Position numbers and translations under genes: made by a program
Shown here: positions 16,116 through 24,470 of the stretch, piece by piece
Position numbering within the stretch: position 1 is the first letter of the stretch
How the letters are laid out: every line of letters begins with the position of its first letter
The notes under the pieces: generated by a model
The model's input: the letters and a program-made list of their open reading frames with translations, nothing else
Told to the model about the DNA's origin: nothing
Database searches by the model: none
DNA from: DAOTVS01 sp034436375
Lineage (GTDB): Bacteria; Chloroflexota; Anaerolineae; SpSt-313
Direction of reading: 5' to 3'
Assembly (NCBI GenBank): GCA_034436375.1
Contig: DAOTVS010000238.1
Location: 1-39,466, forward strand
DNA: 39,466 nucleotides

Positions 16116-17302
16116 TGGGCGATATCCTGCTGACGGTTTCAGGGGTCATCGATAGGGCCCGGCAGGAGCGGGCGATAGAAGGCAGGGCCCCCCGCACCGA
16201 CTATGGGGAGATAGCGCGCGCCCTGGGGGCGGACCTGCTCGATTATGAGATGGCGCGCCGCCGGCATGGCGCCTGGGGACGGCTGTTGGAGGGGCTGGGC
16301 GGGCCGGCGCTGCTTTTGGCCTGGGCTGTCTACCGCGTGCGGCACCGCTATCGCATCCTCTTGACCGATGGCGAACAGGTTGGCATCCCCCTGGCCTGCC
16401 TGCTCAAGTTGGGTGGGCGCGGCCGGCGCGGCGCCCGGCACCTGATGATTGTGCATACGCTGCTGCCACGCAAGAAGAGGGTCTTTTTCGATGTTCTGGG
16501 CATCCAGAGCGCCATCGATACCTTCCTGGTCTACAGCACCTGGCAGCAGCATTTCATCCGGGAGCGCTGGCGCATCGCGGCGACGCGGGTACTGCACATT
16601 CCCTTTATGGTGGACACTCGCTTTTTCGCGCCGGAGCTTGTCGACGCCGGGCGCCCCCAGCCATTGGCGCGCACCGTAGCCGCGGCGCCGGGCCGCGCCC
16701 GCATGCCCCGCGGCAACATACCTCGCCTGCAGTCCGATCATGATGGGAAAGGTTACTTTGCAGGCGACCGGCGGCCGCTGATCTGCGCGGTGGGGCTCGA
16801 GTGCCGTGACTATCCCACGCTCATCCGGGCGGTGCGCGACCTGCCGGTGCGCGTGGTGATTGCCGCCTCCAGCCCCTGGTCGCGCCGCGCCGATACCACA
16901 CAGCAGGTAACTGTGCCTGAGAACGTCACCGTGGCGCAGTTTGACCTGTGGAACCTGCGCCGCCTCTACGCCCAAAGCAGGCTCATGGTGATGCCGCTGT
17001 ACAAGGTCTATTTCCAGGCGGGCGTGACGGCGCTCTTGGAGGCCATGGCGATGGCCCTGCCCATTATCTGCTCGCGCGTTCCAGGGCAGACAGATGTGGT
17101 GGTGGAGGGTGAGACGGGGCTATATGTGCCTCCGGGCGACCCTTCGGCCCTGCGCGCAGCGATCGTGCGCCTCTTGGCAGACCCGGCAGAGGCTGAGCGC
17201 ATGGGCCGCGCCGGCCGGGAGCGGGTAGTGCGCGAGATGAGCCTGGATGGCTATGTCACCCGGCTGCGTGGGGTGATCGAAGGGCTGCTGGAAGGGGAGT
17301 GA
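16115..17302 (+). CDS. Family 4 glycosyltransferase with linker insert
   Basis: A 395-residue GT-B enzyme. The C-terminal domain shows ICAVGLECRDYPTLIRAV, VIAASSPWS, VMPLYKVYFQAGVTALLEAM and SRVPGQTDVVVEGETGLYVP. Residues about 180-219 form an unusual low-complexity, basic insert between the two Rossmann domains; the DNA coding it contains a 9-bp inverted repeat. It starts in a TGATG overlap with the previous gene. Specificity unknown. Confidence 0.86.
   Translation: MGDILLTVSGVIDRARQERAIEGRAPRTDYGEIARALGADLLDYEMARRRHGAWGRLLEGLGGPALLLAWAVYRVRHRYRILLTDGEQVGIPLACLLKLGGRGRRGARHLMIVHTLLPRKKRVFFDVLGIQSAIDTFLVYSTWQQHFIRERWRIAATRVLHIPFMVDTRFFAPELVDAGRPQPLARTVAAAPGRARMPRGNIPRLQSDHDGKGYFAGDRRPLICAVGLECRDYPTLIRAVRDLPVRVVIAASSPWSRRADTTQQVTVPENVTVAQFDLWNLRRLYAQSRLMVMPLYKVYFQAGVTALLEAMAMALPIICSRVPGQTDVVVEGETGLYVPPGDPSALRAAIVRLLADPAEAERMGRAGRERVVREMSLDGYVTRLRGVIEGLLEGE
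16723..16767. repeat. 9-bp inverted repeat inside the GT4 insert
   Basis: TCGCCTGCA at 16723-16731 and TGCAGGCGA at 16759-16767 are exact reverse complements with a 27-base, comparatively AT-richer centre. They lie in the part of the GT4 gene that encodes the non-family insert. It may be a small in-frame palindromic insertion, or chance. Confidence 0.6.
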
Positions 17303-17311
17303 GTGTGGCCT

Positions 17312-18487
17312 ATGCAGCAGCGAAAGCAATGCGGCGCCCTGAGGGTGGCCTACATATCCAACAGCGTTACGATGGGCGGTATGGAGAATCACATGCTCGA
17401 GCTGGCGCGCCAGGTCGCCCGCCTTGGCTGCCGGGTCTCCGCCATCGTGCCCGCCGCACCCGCACTGGCCCCCCTCTATAAAGGCTTGCAGGAAGCCGGC
17501 ATCGGGACCTATCGCCTCAATCTGCCAGGTTGCCAGCCACCCTGGAGCCTGCTGGCCAATGCGCTGCACGCCCGGCGCCTCATCCGCCGCCTCGGCGTGG
17601 AGGTCGTGCATCAGCACCGGACGGGCCCCTATCATGGCAAGTGGGCCTGCCTGGCCGCGCGGGCGGCCGGCGCGCCGGTGGTGGTGGCGACCGAGCACCA
17701 GCCCGCCTTTCGCCTGCAGGGATGGCCCCGTTGGGTGAACGCCCGCGTCGACGCGTTGGTCGACCGCATCATCACCGTATCGGAAGCGGACCGCCGCAGC
17801 CAGATAGAGCTGGCCTCTCGTCCAGAGGCGAAAGTGGTGGCCATCCACAATGGCATAGACCTGGCCCGTTTTTCTCCCTGCCCACCGTCAGAACAGGCCC
17901 TGGCGCGGCGTGAGCTGGGGCTGGATCCGCAGGCCCTGCTTGTGGGCTGTGCGGCACGCCTGGATGTGCAAAAGGGCCTCTCATACCTGCTCGAGGCGAC
18001 GGCCATCCTCGCGACGCGCTGGCCTCGGCTGGTCGTGTTGCTGGCCGGCGAGGGGCCCAAGAGGGCGGCACTCGAGGCGCAGGCGAGGGCCCTGGGCATC
18101 GCGGAACGGGTGCATTTCCTGGGCTATCGCCCCGATGTTGCCCGCATTGTGCGGGTGGTGGATCTGTTCGTTTTGCCCAGTGTATGGGAATCCTTCGGGC
18201 TGGCGGTAGCCGAGGCGATGGCCCTGGCCAGGCCGGTCGTGGCCACTCGGGTCGGCGGTCTGCCCGAAGTGGTGGTCGACGGTGAGACGGGCTTGCTGGC
18301 GCCGCCCTGCTCACCCGAAGCGCTGTCTGGCGCCATGGCCCGTTGCCTGGCCGATCCTGACCTCTCCTACAGGCTGGGGCAGGCCGGACGCCGGCGCGTC
18401 GAGGAGCACTTTTCCGCCGAGGCGATGGCTTGCCACACCCTTGCCCTCTATGAAGAACTGCTCCAGGCCAGGGGGTGGTCACGATGA
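17312..18487 (+). CDS. Family 4 glycosyltransferase
   Basis: A GT-B enzyme of about 391 residues. The N-terminal acceptor domain has SNSVTMGGMENHMLELA (glycine-rich loop); the C-terminal domain has AARLDVQKGLSYLLEA, the E-x7-E motif in WESFGLAVAEAM, and ATRVGGLPEVVVDGETGLL. The start is uncertain: GTG 17303 directly follows the previous stop, whereas ATG 17312 is 12 bases from GGGGAG; both give the same domain. It is likely to add one of the repeat-unit sugars. Confidence 0.88.
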   Translation: MQQRKQCGALRVAYISNSVTMGGMENHMLELARQVARLGCRVSAIVPAAPALAPLYKGLQEAGIGTYRLNLPGCQPPWSLLANALHARRLIRRLGVEVVHQHRTGPYHGKWACLAARAAGAPVVVATEHQPAFRLQGWPRWVNARVDALVDRIITVSEADRRSQIELASRPEAKVVAIHNGIDLARFSPCPPSEQALARRELGLDPQALLVGCAARLDVQKGLSYLLEATAILATRWPRLVVLLAGEGPKRAALEAQARALGIAERVHFLGYRPDVARIVRVVDLFVLPSVWESFGLAVAEAMALARPVVATRVGGLPEVVVDGETGLLAPPCSPEALSGAMARCLADPDLSYRLGQAGRRRVEEHFSAEAMACHTLALYEELLQARGWSR

Positions 18488-19674
18488 ACCTGGTGTCGGT
18501 ATGCCGCATTATGGCGTTGATCTGCGAGGGCTTGTTGGGACTTGCCGTTACCTATCTGTTGGCGCTGACGGTGGCTGCAGCCCTGGCCCCTCGCCGCACG
18601 CCGCCCCGCCCCGGGCAGCCCGACCACCGCTTCCTGGTGCTGGTGCCGGCACATAACGAGGAAAAGCTTCTGCCCGATCTGCTGACCAGCCTGCAGGCCC
18701 TGGAGTACCCGCCTGCGCTCTATGAGGTGCACGTCGTGGCCGATAATTGCACCGACCATACGGCGAACCTGGCCCGTCAGGCCGGTGCGGTGGTGCACGA
18801 GCGGCATGATGACGCCCTGCGCGGCAAGGGCTACGCCCTCCAGTGGCTGGTCGAGAGGCTGGCCCCGGCTGTCGACGGCCGGGATGCCGCTGTGATTCTC
18901 GATGCCGATTCGGTCGTCTCAGCCGATTTCCTGCGTGTGATGGATACGCGCCTGTTGCGCGGCGAGCGGGCTATCCAGGGCTACTATGCCGTGCGCAGCC
19001 CCGACCGCAGTTGGCCGGTGGGCCTGCGCTATGCGGCGCTGGCTGCTATCCACTACCTGAGGCCCTTGGGCCGAAGCCTGCTCGGCGGCTCGGCCGGGCT
19101 CAAAGGCAACGGCATGGTCCTGGCCTGGGACCTGGTGCGGCGGTTTCATTGGTCGGCTGCGCTGACGGAGGATATCGAGTTCCACCTGGGCCTGCTCCTG
19201 GCGGGTGAGCGTGTGACCTTCGCTCCCGATGCCATCGTCTGGGCCGAGATGCCCGTCAGCCTGGCCGGCGCCCAGAGCCAGAATGTGCGCTGGGAGCGTG
19301 GGCGCCTGGAGATGGTGCGCCGCTATGTGCCGCGTTTGCTGCAGCAAGCGTGGCGCCGGCGCAGCTTTGCTCTATTCGATGCAGCAGTGGAGCAGATCAT
19401 GCCGCCCTTCTCCATCCTTGTGGCAGCCACGGTGCTTGCGCTGGCGGCGGCGTTGCTCCTGGGTAGCCGGGTTGGCGCTGTGCTGGGGGCAGCGCTTCTG
19501 CTGGGGGAGGCCGCCTATATCCTGACGGGGCTGATTCTGGCACGGGCGCCTTGGCGAGTCTACCTGGCGTTGCTCCTGGCGCCTGTCTTTGTGGTCTGGA
19601 AGGTGTGGCTGTACCTGCGCGTGCTCCTGGGGCGGGATCGGCAGGGCTGGCTGCGCACCGCGCGCAACACGTGA
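18484..19674 (+). CDS. Membrane family 2 glycosyltransferase
   Basis: A 396-residue protein with an N-terminal transmembrane helix (about residues 10-30), a GT2 catalytic domain and three or four C-terminal transmembrane helices (about 295-385). The catalytic domain carries LVPAHNEEKLL, ADNCTDHT, ILDADSVVS (DxD), TEDIEF and a QNVRWERG segment equivalent to the QxxRW motif of processive and N-acetylglucosaminyl-type GT2 enzymes. It may add a sugar to a lipid or extend a chain at the membrane. ATG 18484 overlaps the previous stop. Confidence 0.87.
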   Translation: MNLVSVCRIMALICEGLLGLAVTYLLALTVAAALAPRRTPPRPGQPDHRFLVLVPAHNEEKLLPDLLTSLQALEYPPALYEVHVVADNCTDHTANLARQAGAVVHERHDDALRGKGYALQWLVERLAPAVDGRDAAVILDADSVVSADFLRVMDTRLLRGERAIQGYYAVRSPDRSWPVGLRYAALAAIHYLRPLGRSLLGGSAGLKGNGMVLAWDLVRRFHWSAALTEDIEFHLGLLLAGERVTFAPDAIVWAEMPVSLAGAQSQNVRWERGRLEMVRRYVPRLLQQAWRRRSFALFDAAVEQIMPPFSILVAATVLALAAALLLGSRVGAVLGAALLLGEAAYILTGLILARAPWRVYLALLLAPVFVVWKVWLYLRVLLGRDRQGWLRTARNT

Positions 19675-19699
19675 CGCCTGAGTATCGGCGGGGTGCAGT

Positions 19700-20464
19700 A
19701 TGGATGTGAGAAGGGCGATACCCGGGGCGGCTGAGGATGATGCCCGCCTGCTCGATGAGCGGGCCGCGCGCATGCTCGAGATCTTTGCCCACGAGCGCTT
19801 TAACAGCCCGCGCACCGTGGGCCGGCTTCGCCTGCTGATGGTGTCCTGGGTCATTCGCACCAAGCTGCGCTGGGGCCTGAAGCGTGGCCTCGATATCGTG
19901 GTGGCCAGCCTGGCGCTCGTGCTCGCCGCGCCGCTCATGGCATTGACTGCGCTGGCCATCAAGCTTGATTCGCCCGGCCCCGCCCTTTTCCGGCAGGTGC
20001 GTGTCGGCTATCGCGGCCGGACCTTTGGCTGCCTCAAGTTCCGTTCCATGTACGTTGATGCCGAGAGGCGCCGGCTTGAGCTTGTGTCGCTCAATGAGGC
20101 CGATGGCCCCATCTTTAAGATGAAGAATGATCCCCGTGTGACCCGCGTAGGCAGGGTGATCCGCAAGCTGAGCATTGATGAGCTGCCACAGCTCCTGAAC
20201 GTCCTGCGCGGCGAGATGAGCCTGGTAGGCCCACGCCCCGCCCTGCCGCAGGAAGTGGCGGAGTATGATGTGGACCAGCTCGGGCGGCTGGAAGTCACAC
20301 CGGGGATTACCGGGTTGCAGCAGATCTCTGGGCGCAGCGACCTCAGCTTCAAGCGCTGGGTCGAGCTGGACCTGCAGTATATCGCCGAGCAGAGCCTGTG
20401 GCGAGATGTCGAGATCTTGCTACGCACCATCCCGGCCGTCTTGCTTGGCAAAGGCGCCTATTGA
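19700..20464 (+). CDS. Initiating phosphoglycosyl transferase (monotopic)
   Basis: A 254-residue bacterial sugar transferase (PF02397 type). A re-entrant membrane helix (about residues 60-85: RGLDIVVASLALVLAAP) is followed by FRQVRVGYRGRTFGCLKFRS(M), GPIFKMKNDPRVT and LSIDELPQLLNVLRGEMS(LVGPRP). The catalytic Asp-Glu pair is D160-E161. It lacks the four-helix N-terminal domain of WbaP-like enzymes. It would start each repeat unit by moving a sugar-phosphate onto undecaprenyl phosphate. The intact dyad contrasts with the second PGT-like domain at 22026, which has lost it. A 110-base gap, one of the longest in the cluster, follows; nothing clear is seen in it apart from the ribosome-binding site of the next gene. 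Confidence 0.92.
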   Translation: MDVRRAIPGAAEDDARLLDERAARMLEIFAHERFNSPRTVGRLRLLMVSWVIRTKLRWGLKRGLDIVVASLALVLAAPLMALTALAIKLDSPGPALFRQVRVGYRGRTFGCLKFRSMYVDAERRRLELVSLNEADGPIFKMKNDPRVTRVGRVIRKLSIDELPQLLNVLRGEMSLVGPRPALPQEVAEYDVDQLGRLEVTPGITGLQQISGRSDLSFKRWVELDLQYIAEQSLWRDVEILLRTIPAVLLGKGAY

Positions 20465-20574
20465 GCGACTGATCCCAGCATGGCGCTTGCCGTGCATCGC
20501 ACCGAATTGAGCATGGGCGGCTGGCAAATAGACCGGGGGCAAGGGGCACAGAGGACTGTAGTAGGGAGGGCGGT

Positions 20575-22029
20575 ATGCGCAAGGTTGTGCTGATCCTGGG
20601 GGTGCCGGTCGATGATCTGAACATGGCCGAGGCCCTGGCCCGGCTGGACGATTTTATCGTCACCGGCCGGAGTACGGGACGCGTGCATCAGGTGGCGACG
20701 GTCAATGCCGATTTCGTCGTCCGCTCTCTCGATGACCCCGAGCTACGCCGTATTCTGCAAGAAGCCGATATGGCCACGCCCGACGGCATGCCCCTGGTTT
20801 GGGGGGCGCGCCTGTTGGGTGTGCACCTGGAGGGGCGCGTAACCGGGGCCGACCTGGTGCCGGCTTTGGCCGCACTGGCGGCGCAAAAGGGCTATTCTCT
20901 TTACCTTTTGGGCGCCGCCCCGGGCATTGCCCAACGCGCAGCCGATATCCTGGTGAGCCGCAACCCGGGCCTCAAGATTGCGGGGGTCTACTCGCCGCCC
21001 TACCATTCACTTTTAGATGTGGATGAGGCGATGCTCGCCGCCGTCAAGGCAGCGCAGCCCGATGTGCTGCTGGTCGCTTTCGGCAACCCCAAGCAAGAAA
21101 AGTGGATCGGCATGCATGCGCGCAGGCTGGGGGTGCCCGTTTCCATCGGGGTCGGCGGCACGCTGGATATGATCGCCGGCCTCACGCGCCGCGCCCCGCT
21201 CTGGATGCAACGGGCCGGGCTGGAGTGGCTCTACCGGCTGCTGCAGGAACCCCGGCGACTGTGGCGGCGCTATGTGACTGATCTCTTGCGCTTTGGCCCG
21301 TTCTTTCTGCGCCAGTGGTGGGTGATGCGCCGGGGGGGCGGACCTTCGCCGGTGCTGCCCTTGAGCGCACCCCTGTTGGTGCAGGGCACGGCGATCCTCA
21401 GCGTGCGAGGTCGGCTCGACGTGCACAACTGGCCTGCCTTTGCCGCTACCGTCGAAGAGGTGTGGGCGCAGACGCCGTACTTGATCGTGAACCTGGCAGA
21501 GGCGGCCTTTCTGGATTCGACAGCCATGGGGGGGCTGGTCGCGCTGAGCAAGCATGCCCGGGACCTGGGGGGGGCGCTGCGCCTGGCTGCCGTGCCGCCC
21601 GCGATTGCCCGGGTCCTGGCGCTGATGCGGCTCGATCGCTTTTTCGAGGTCTGCCAGGATGTGGAGAGTGCGCTGGCGGCCCACCGGGCGGCGCCTGAGC
21701 CGGCGCCCCCGATGCAGCAGGGCAAGTGGACAGTCATCAGGATGCCGCAGCGGCTCGACGCCGCTACCGAGCCGGAGATGATGGCCCAATGCAGCGCGGC
21801 CCTGGCCGCCAGCCCACACCTGGTGCTGGATTTCACGCCAACCTTCTTCCTGGCCTCGGCGGGGCTTGCGGCGTTGGTCAAGCTCAGCCGCCAGGCCAGG
21901 GAAAAGGGAGGTGAGCTGCGGATCGCCGGCTGCTCCGCCGACTGCTTGCGGGTGATCAAGCTGGCCCGCCTTGATGGCGTGCTCGCGCTCTTTGCCGATG
22001 TGCGCGCCGCCATCGCCCGGGCACAATGA
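20575..22029 (+). CDS. GT26 (WecG/TagA) glycosyltransferase fused to two STAS domains
   Basis: A 484-residue fusion. Residues about 1-255 are a WecG/TagA/CpsF-type GT26 enzyme, with VNADFVVRSL, TPDGMPLVW (Asp70), YLLGAAPG, VAFGNPKQEKWI and the C-terminal WLYRLLQEPRRLWRRY tail that in TagA relatives mediates membrane activation. Residues about 265-365 are a STAS domain with the phospho-acceptor motif FLDSTAMG (Ser315). Residues about 380-482 are a second STAS domain in which the Asp before the Ser is Ala (FLASAGLA, Ser428). GT26 enzymes add UDP-activated ManNAc(A)-type sugars to lipid-linked intermediates. The STAS pair suggests control by an RsbW-type kinase; one is encoded at 24045 in the same gene run. 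GGGAGGG precedes the ATG. Confidence 0.88.
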   Translation: MRKVVLILGVPVDDLNMAEALARLDDFIVTGRSTGRVHQVATVNADFVVRSLDDPELRRILQEADMATPDGMPLVWGARLLGVHLEGRVTGADLVPALAALAAQKGYSLYLLGAAPGIAQRAADILVSRNPGLKIAGVYSPPYHSLLDVDEAMLAAVKAAQPDVLLVAFGNPKQEKWIGMHARRLGVPVSIGVGGTLDMIAGLTRRAPLWMQRAGLEWLYRLLQEPRRLWRRYVTDLLRFGPFFLRQWWVMRRGGGPSPVLPLSAPLLVQGTAILSVRGRLDVHNWPAFAATVEEVWAQTPYLIVNLAEAAFLDSTAMGGLVALSKHARDLGGALRLAAVPPAIARVLALMRLDRFFEVCQDVESALAAHRAAPEPAPPMQQGKWTVIRMPQRLDAATEPEMMAQCSAALAASPHLVLDFTPTFFLASAGLAALVKLSRQAREKGGELRIAGCSADCLRVIKLARLDGVLALFADVRAAIARAQ

Positions 22030-23657
22030 GGTTGCCCATGCAAGCGATACTCGTTGCCCAGGCAGCGCCGCCCGCGCTGAGCCCCTTGACCAGGCGCATC
22101 CCGTGGCCATTGCTCCCGGTGGCCGATCGCCCCCTGGCTGTGATTGCGCTGGAGATGCTCGTGCGTGCCGGGTGCAGGCAGGCTTTTGTCTACCCGGGGC
22201 CTTATGGCGGCGCCATCGAGGCGGCCCTGGGCGATGGGCGGCGTTGGGGCCTGCAGCTCGAGTATTTGCCGTCGGGCGGCGCTGAGGGGCCAGCGCAGGC
22301 GCTGAGAGCCCTCCGGCGCCGGCTGGTCGAGACCTGCCTGCTGCTTCCGGCCGGCTGTTTGCTGGACCTGGACCTGGCCGCTGCCCTGGCGGCGCATGCC
22401 GCCAGTGAGAGCCCTGCCACGGCCGTGTTGCACCGTGCCGGGGAGGGCATTGCGCCCTGCCCGGTGCGGCTGAGCGACGGGCGCGTTGTGGCGCTCGACG
22501 CCGCCCCGGGAACGGGCGAGCTTTACAGCCTGACCGGCGCCTATCTTTTCGAGCCAGGCGCGCTGCAGCCTGTCGCGGCCGGGGCGCCCTTTGACCTGGA
22601 CGGGGACCCGTTGCGAAAGCTTGTGGCACAGGGGGCGCTCGCTGGTTATGTGGAGCCGGGCTACTGGAACCCGTTGCAGACCGTGGCCGCCTACCAACAG
22701 GCGCACATCGACTGGCTGCAGGCCGCCGAGGCGCGGGCCGGCAGCGGGGCAGCCCCGCGTATTCGCCGCGCTCGCGTGGAAGGCCGGCGAGTGGCCCCGG
22801 GCATCTGGGTCGGGCCCTATGCCCTCATCCATCCGGCGGCCCGCCTGACGCCGCCAGTGTGCCTGGGGCAGGGCTGCCAGATCGGCCGCGATGTCGAGCT
22901 GGGCCCCAATGTGGTGGTCGGTCCCGGCGCTCTGATCGATGATGAGGCTACGGTGCGCGACAGCATAGTGCTGGCGGGCACCTATGTCGGCAGGCTGGTC
23001 AACCTGGAGCACCGCATTGCCTGTCGGTCTGAACTCATCGATGTGCAGACCGGTCAGAGTGTGCGGGTGATGGACTCTTTTCTGCTTGCCGACGTGAGCC
23101 CCGGGACGGCGACGGAAGCTCTGGCGCAGGCCGTGCAGCGGGCAACTGCCGGTCTGCTCCTGCTGATGGCGTTGCCCCTGATGGCCGTGCTGGCCTTGCT
23201 GCTCCTGCTGACGGTGGGGCGCCCTGTGCTCTGTGGCTCACCCCGCGTGCACCGGCAGCCAGATGGGGAGGAGCGCTCGTTCAGCCTGCTCTCCCTCCGC
23301 ACCCGCCGAGCCGATGGCCGCCGTACCTGGCTGGGTGGCTGGCTGGAGCGTGGGCAATGGCGCTGGCTGCCTTCCCTTTGGAATGCGCTGCGTGGTGATG
23401 TGAGGCTGGTGGGCGTCAAGCCCCTTTCGCCCGTTGAGGCTGCCCAGGTCACGGAGGAATGGCAGGAACAGCGATACCAATGCCGGCCCGGCCTGACAGG
23501 GCTGTGGTATGTCCAGCCGGCCGGCGCAGGAGACCTGGTGCAGGTGCTGGTGGCCGACGCCTACTATGTCGCGACCCGCACCTGGCACGGCGATTTGGCG
23601 CTCTTGGTGCAGACGCCTCTGGCTTGGTGGCGGCAGGTTCGCCGCGCCAGGGCCTGA
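22026..23657 (+). CDS. Nucleotidyltransferase-LbH-PGT fusion, probable pseudoenzyme
   Basis: A 543-residue three-part protein. Residues about 6-235 resemble sugar nucleotidyltransferases (PLTRRIPWPLLPVADRPL), but the GxGTR loop is replaced by AAPPAL and the Lys of PKP is Trp. Residues about 255-345 are left-handed beta-helix coils (CQIGRDVELGPNVVVGPGAL). Residues about 365-540 follow a membrane helix and match bacterial phosphoglycosyl transferases (LPSLWNALRGDVRLVG, PGLTGLW). The catalytic Asp-Glu is Arg446-Trp447, and GPRP is GVKP. Both enzymatic ends therefore look inactive, suggesting a scaffold or regulatory role in the polysaccharide complex. It overlaps the GT26-STAS stop by ATGA and is followed 21 bases later by the STAS gene. 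Confidence 0.8.
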   Translation: MRLPMQAILVAQAAPPALSPLTRRIPWPLLPVADRPLAVIALEMLVRAGCRQAFVYPGPYGGAIEAALGDGRRWGLQLEYLPSGGAEGPAQALRALRRRLVETCLLLPAGCLLDLDLAAALAAHAASESPATAVLHRAGEGIAPCPVRLSDGRVVALDAAPGTGELYSLTGAYLFEPGALQPVAAGAPFDLDGDPLRKLVAQGALAGYVEPGYWNPLQTVAAYQQAHIDWLQAAEARAGSGAAPRIRRARVEGRRVAPGIWVGPYALIHPAARLTPPVCLGQGCQIGRDVELGPNVVVGPGALIDDEATVRDSIVLAGTYVGRLVNLEHRIACRSELIDVQTGQSVRVMDSFLLADVSPGTATEALAQAVQRATAGLLLLMALPLMAVLALLLLLTVGRPVLCGSPRVHRQPDGEERSFSLLSLRTRRADGRRTWLGGWLERGQWRWLPSLWNALRGDVRLVGVKPLSPVEAAQVTEEWQEQRYQCRPGLTGLWYVQPAGAGDLVQVLVADAYYVATRTWHGDLALLVQTPLAWWRQVRRARA

Positions 23658-23678
23658 TTGGACAGAAAGGAGTGATTG

Positions 23679-24008
23679 GTGCATATGGAGATGGTAGAGC
23701 ACAGCGCTGGCCCCATGCGCATACTGGAGCTGCATGGGCGCCTGGATGCCCACACGGTGGCGCCTGTGCAGGCCTGGCTCGAGCGGGCCACAGCTGGCCC
23801 CGAAGCGCAGATTCTGGTGAACCTGGCCGATGTCGCGTTTATCGACTCGACCGCCCTGGGGACCCTGGTGCAGGGGCTCAAGCGATGCCGGCAGGGCGGG
23901 GGCGATCTACGATTGTGCTGCCTGCAACGCCCGGTACGTATGATTTTCGAGCTCACCCGTCTCGATCGGGCCTTTACGATTCTGACTGATGAAGAGCTGG
24001 CGGTGTAG
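23679..24008 (+). CDS. STAS-domain anti-sigma-factor antagonist-like protein
   Basis: A 109-residue single STAS domain of the SpoIIAA/RsbV type. The phosphorylation motif FIDSTALGTL places the acceptor at Ser57, close to its position in RsbV and SpoIIAA. In such systems the unphosphorylated protein binds the RsbW-type kinase and frees the kinase's other partner. GTG 23679 is chosen because AAGGAG lies 6 bases upstream; TTG 23676 and ATG 23685 are alternatives. It is the penultimate gene of the cluster, directly before the kinase gene. Confidence 0.9.
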   Translation: MHMEMVEHSAGPMRILELHGRLDAHTVAPVQAWLERATAGPEAQILVNLADVAFIDSTALGTLVQGLKRCRQGGGDLRLCCLQRPVRMIFELTRLDRAFTILTDEELAV

Positions 24009-24044
24009 GTCAATGCCTGAGTTGCAGGCACAGGGGAGTGATGC

Positions 24045-24470
24045 ATGGGGGATCCCGAGACAATACGGCTCGATATGCCGGCAAGCTATGGCTATCTCGA
24101 TGCCGTCAGTTCGCTTATCGCCGCGCTGCTGGAATCAGTGGAGGGGCTCCGCGACCCCGCCATGCTGAGCTACAACATGCAGCTGGCGGTGCATGAGGCC
24201 TGCACCAATATCGTGCGGCATGCCTATGGGGGCTGCTCCGATGGCCGTGTGAGAATCACGCTCATCTTGAGCCGGCAGGCGCGTCGTCTGACCGTCGAAC
24301 TGATCGATACCGGCCGCCCCTTTGACCCCTCTGCCGTGGCGGCGGTTGACCTGAGCCAGCCGCACGAGCACGGCTACGGCCTGTTCCTGATGCATAGCCT
24401 GCTGGACCAGGTCACTTACGATCCCCAGCCCGGGCGCAACCGCTGGCTTTTGGTCAAGGATCTGCGTTAG
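24045..24470 (+). CDS. RsbW/SpoIIAB-like serine kinase (anti-sigma-type)
   Basis: A 141-residue GHKL ATPase of the HATPase_c_2 class. The N box is LAVHEACTNIVRHAY (Glu51, Asn55), the G1 box is DTGRPFD (from Asp88), and the G2 box HGYGLFLM starts near residue 109. Such proteins phosphorylate STAS antagonists and sequester an output protein, classically a sigma factor. No sigma factor is encoded in this window; the visible candidate partners are the STAS protein at 23679 and the GT26-STAS fusion at 20575. The start ATG 24045 is 6 bases after GGGGAG. Its stop overlaps, tail to tail, the stop of the phosphatase gene on the other strand. Confidence 0.92.
   Translation: MGDPETIRLDMPASYGYLDAVSSLIAALLESVEGLRDPAMLSYNMQLAVHEACTNIVRHAYGGCSDGRVRITLILSRQARRLTVELIDTGRPFDPSAVAAVDLSQPHEHGYGLFLMHSLLDQVTYDPQPGRNRWLLVKDLR

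Noticed and set aside
20465..20574. Cyclic-di-GMP riboswitch or promoter in the gap before the GT26-STAS gene
   Set aside because: No GEMM-type conserved blocks and no convincing -35/-10 pair.
21013..23012. Long minus-strand ORFs (538 and 580 codons) opposite the GT26-STAS and pseudoenzyme genes
   Set aside because: Composition is Arg/Ala/Gln/Pro-rich without domains; the plus-strand frames carry the conserved motifs.
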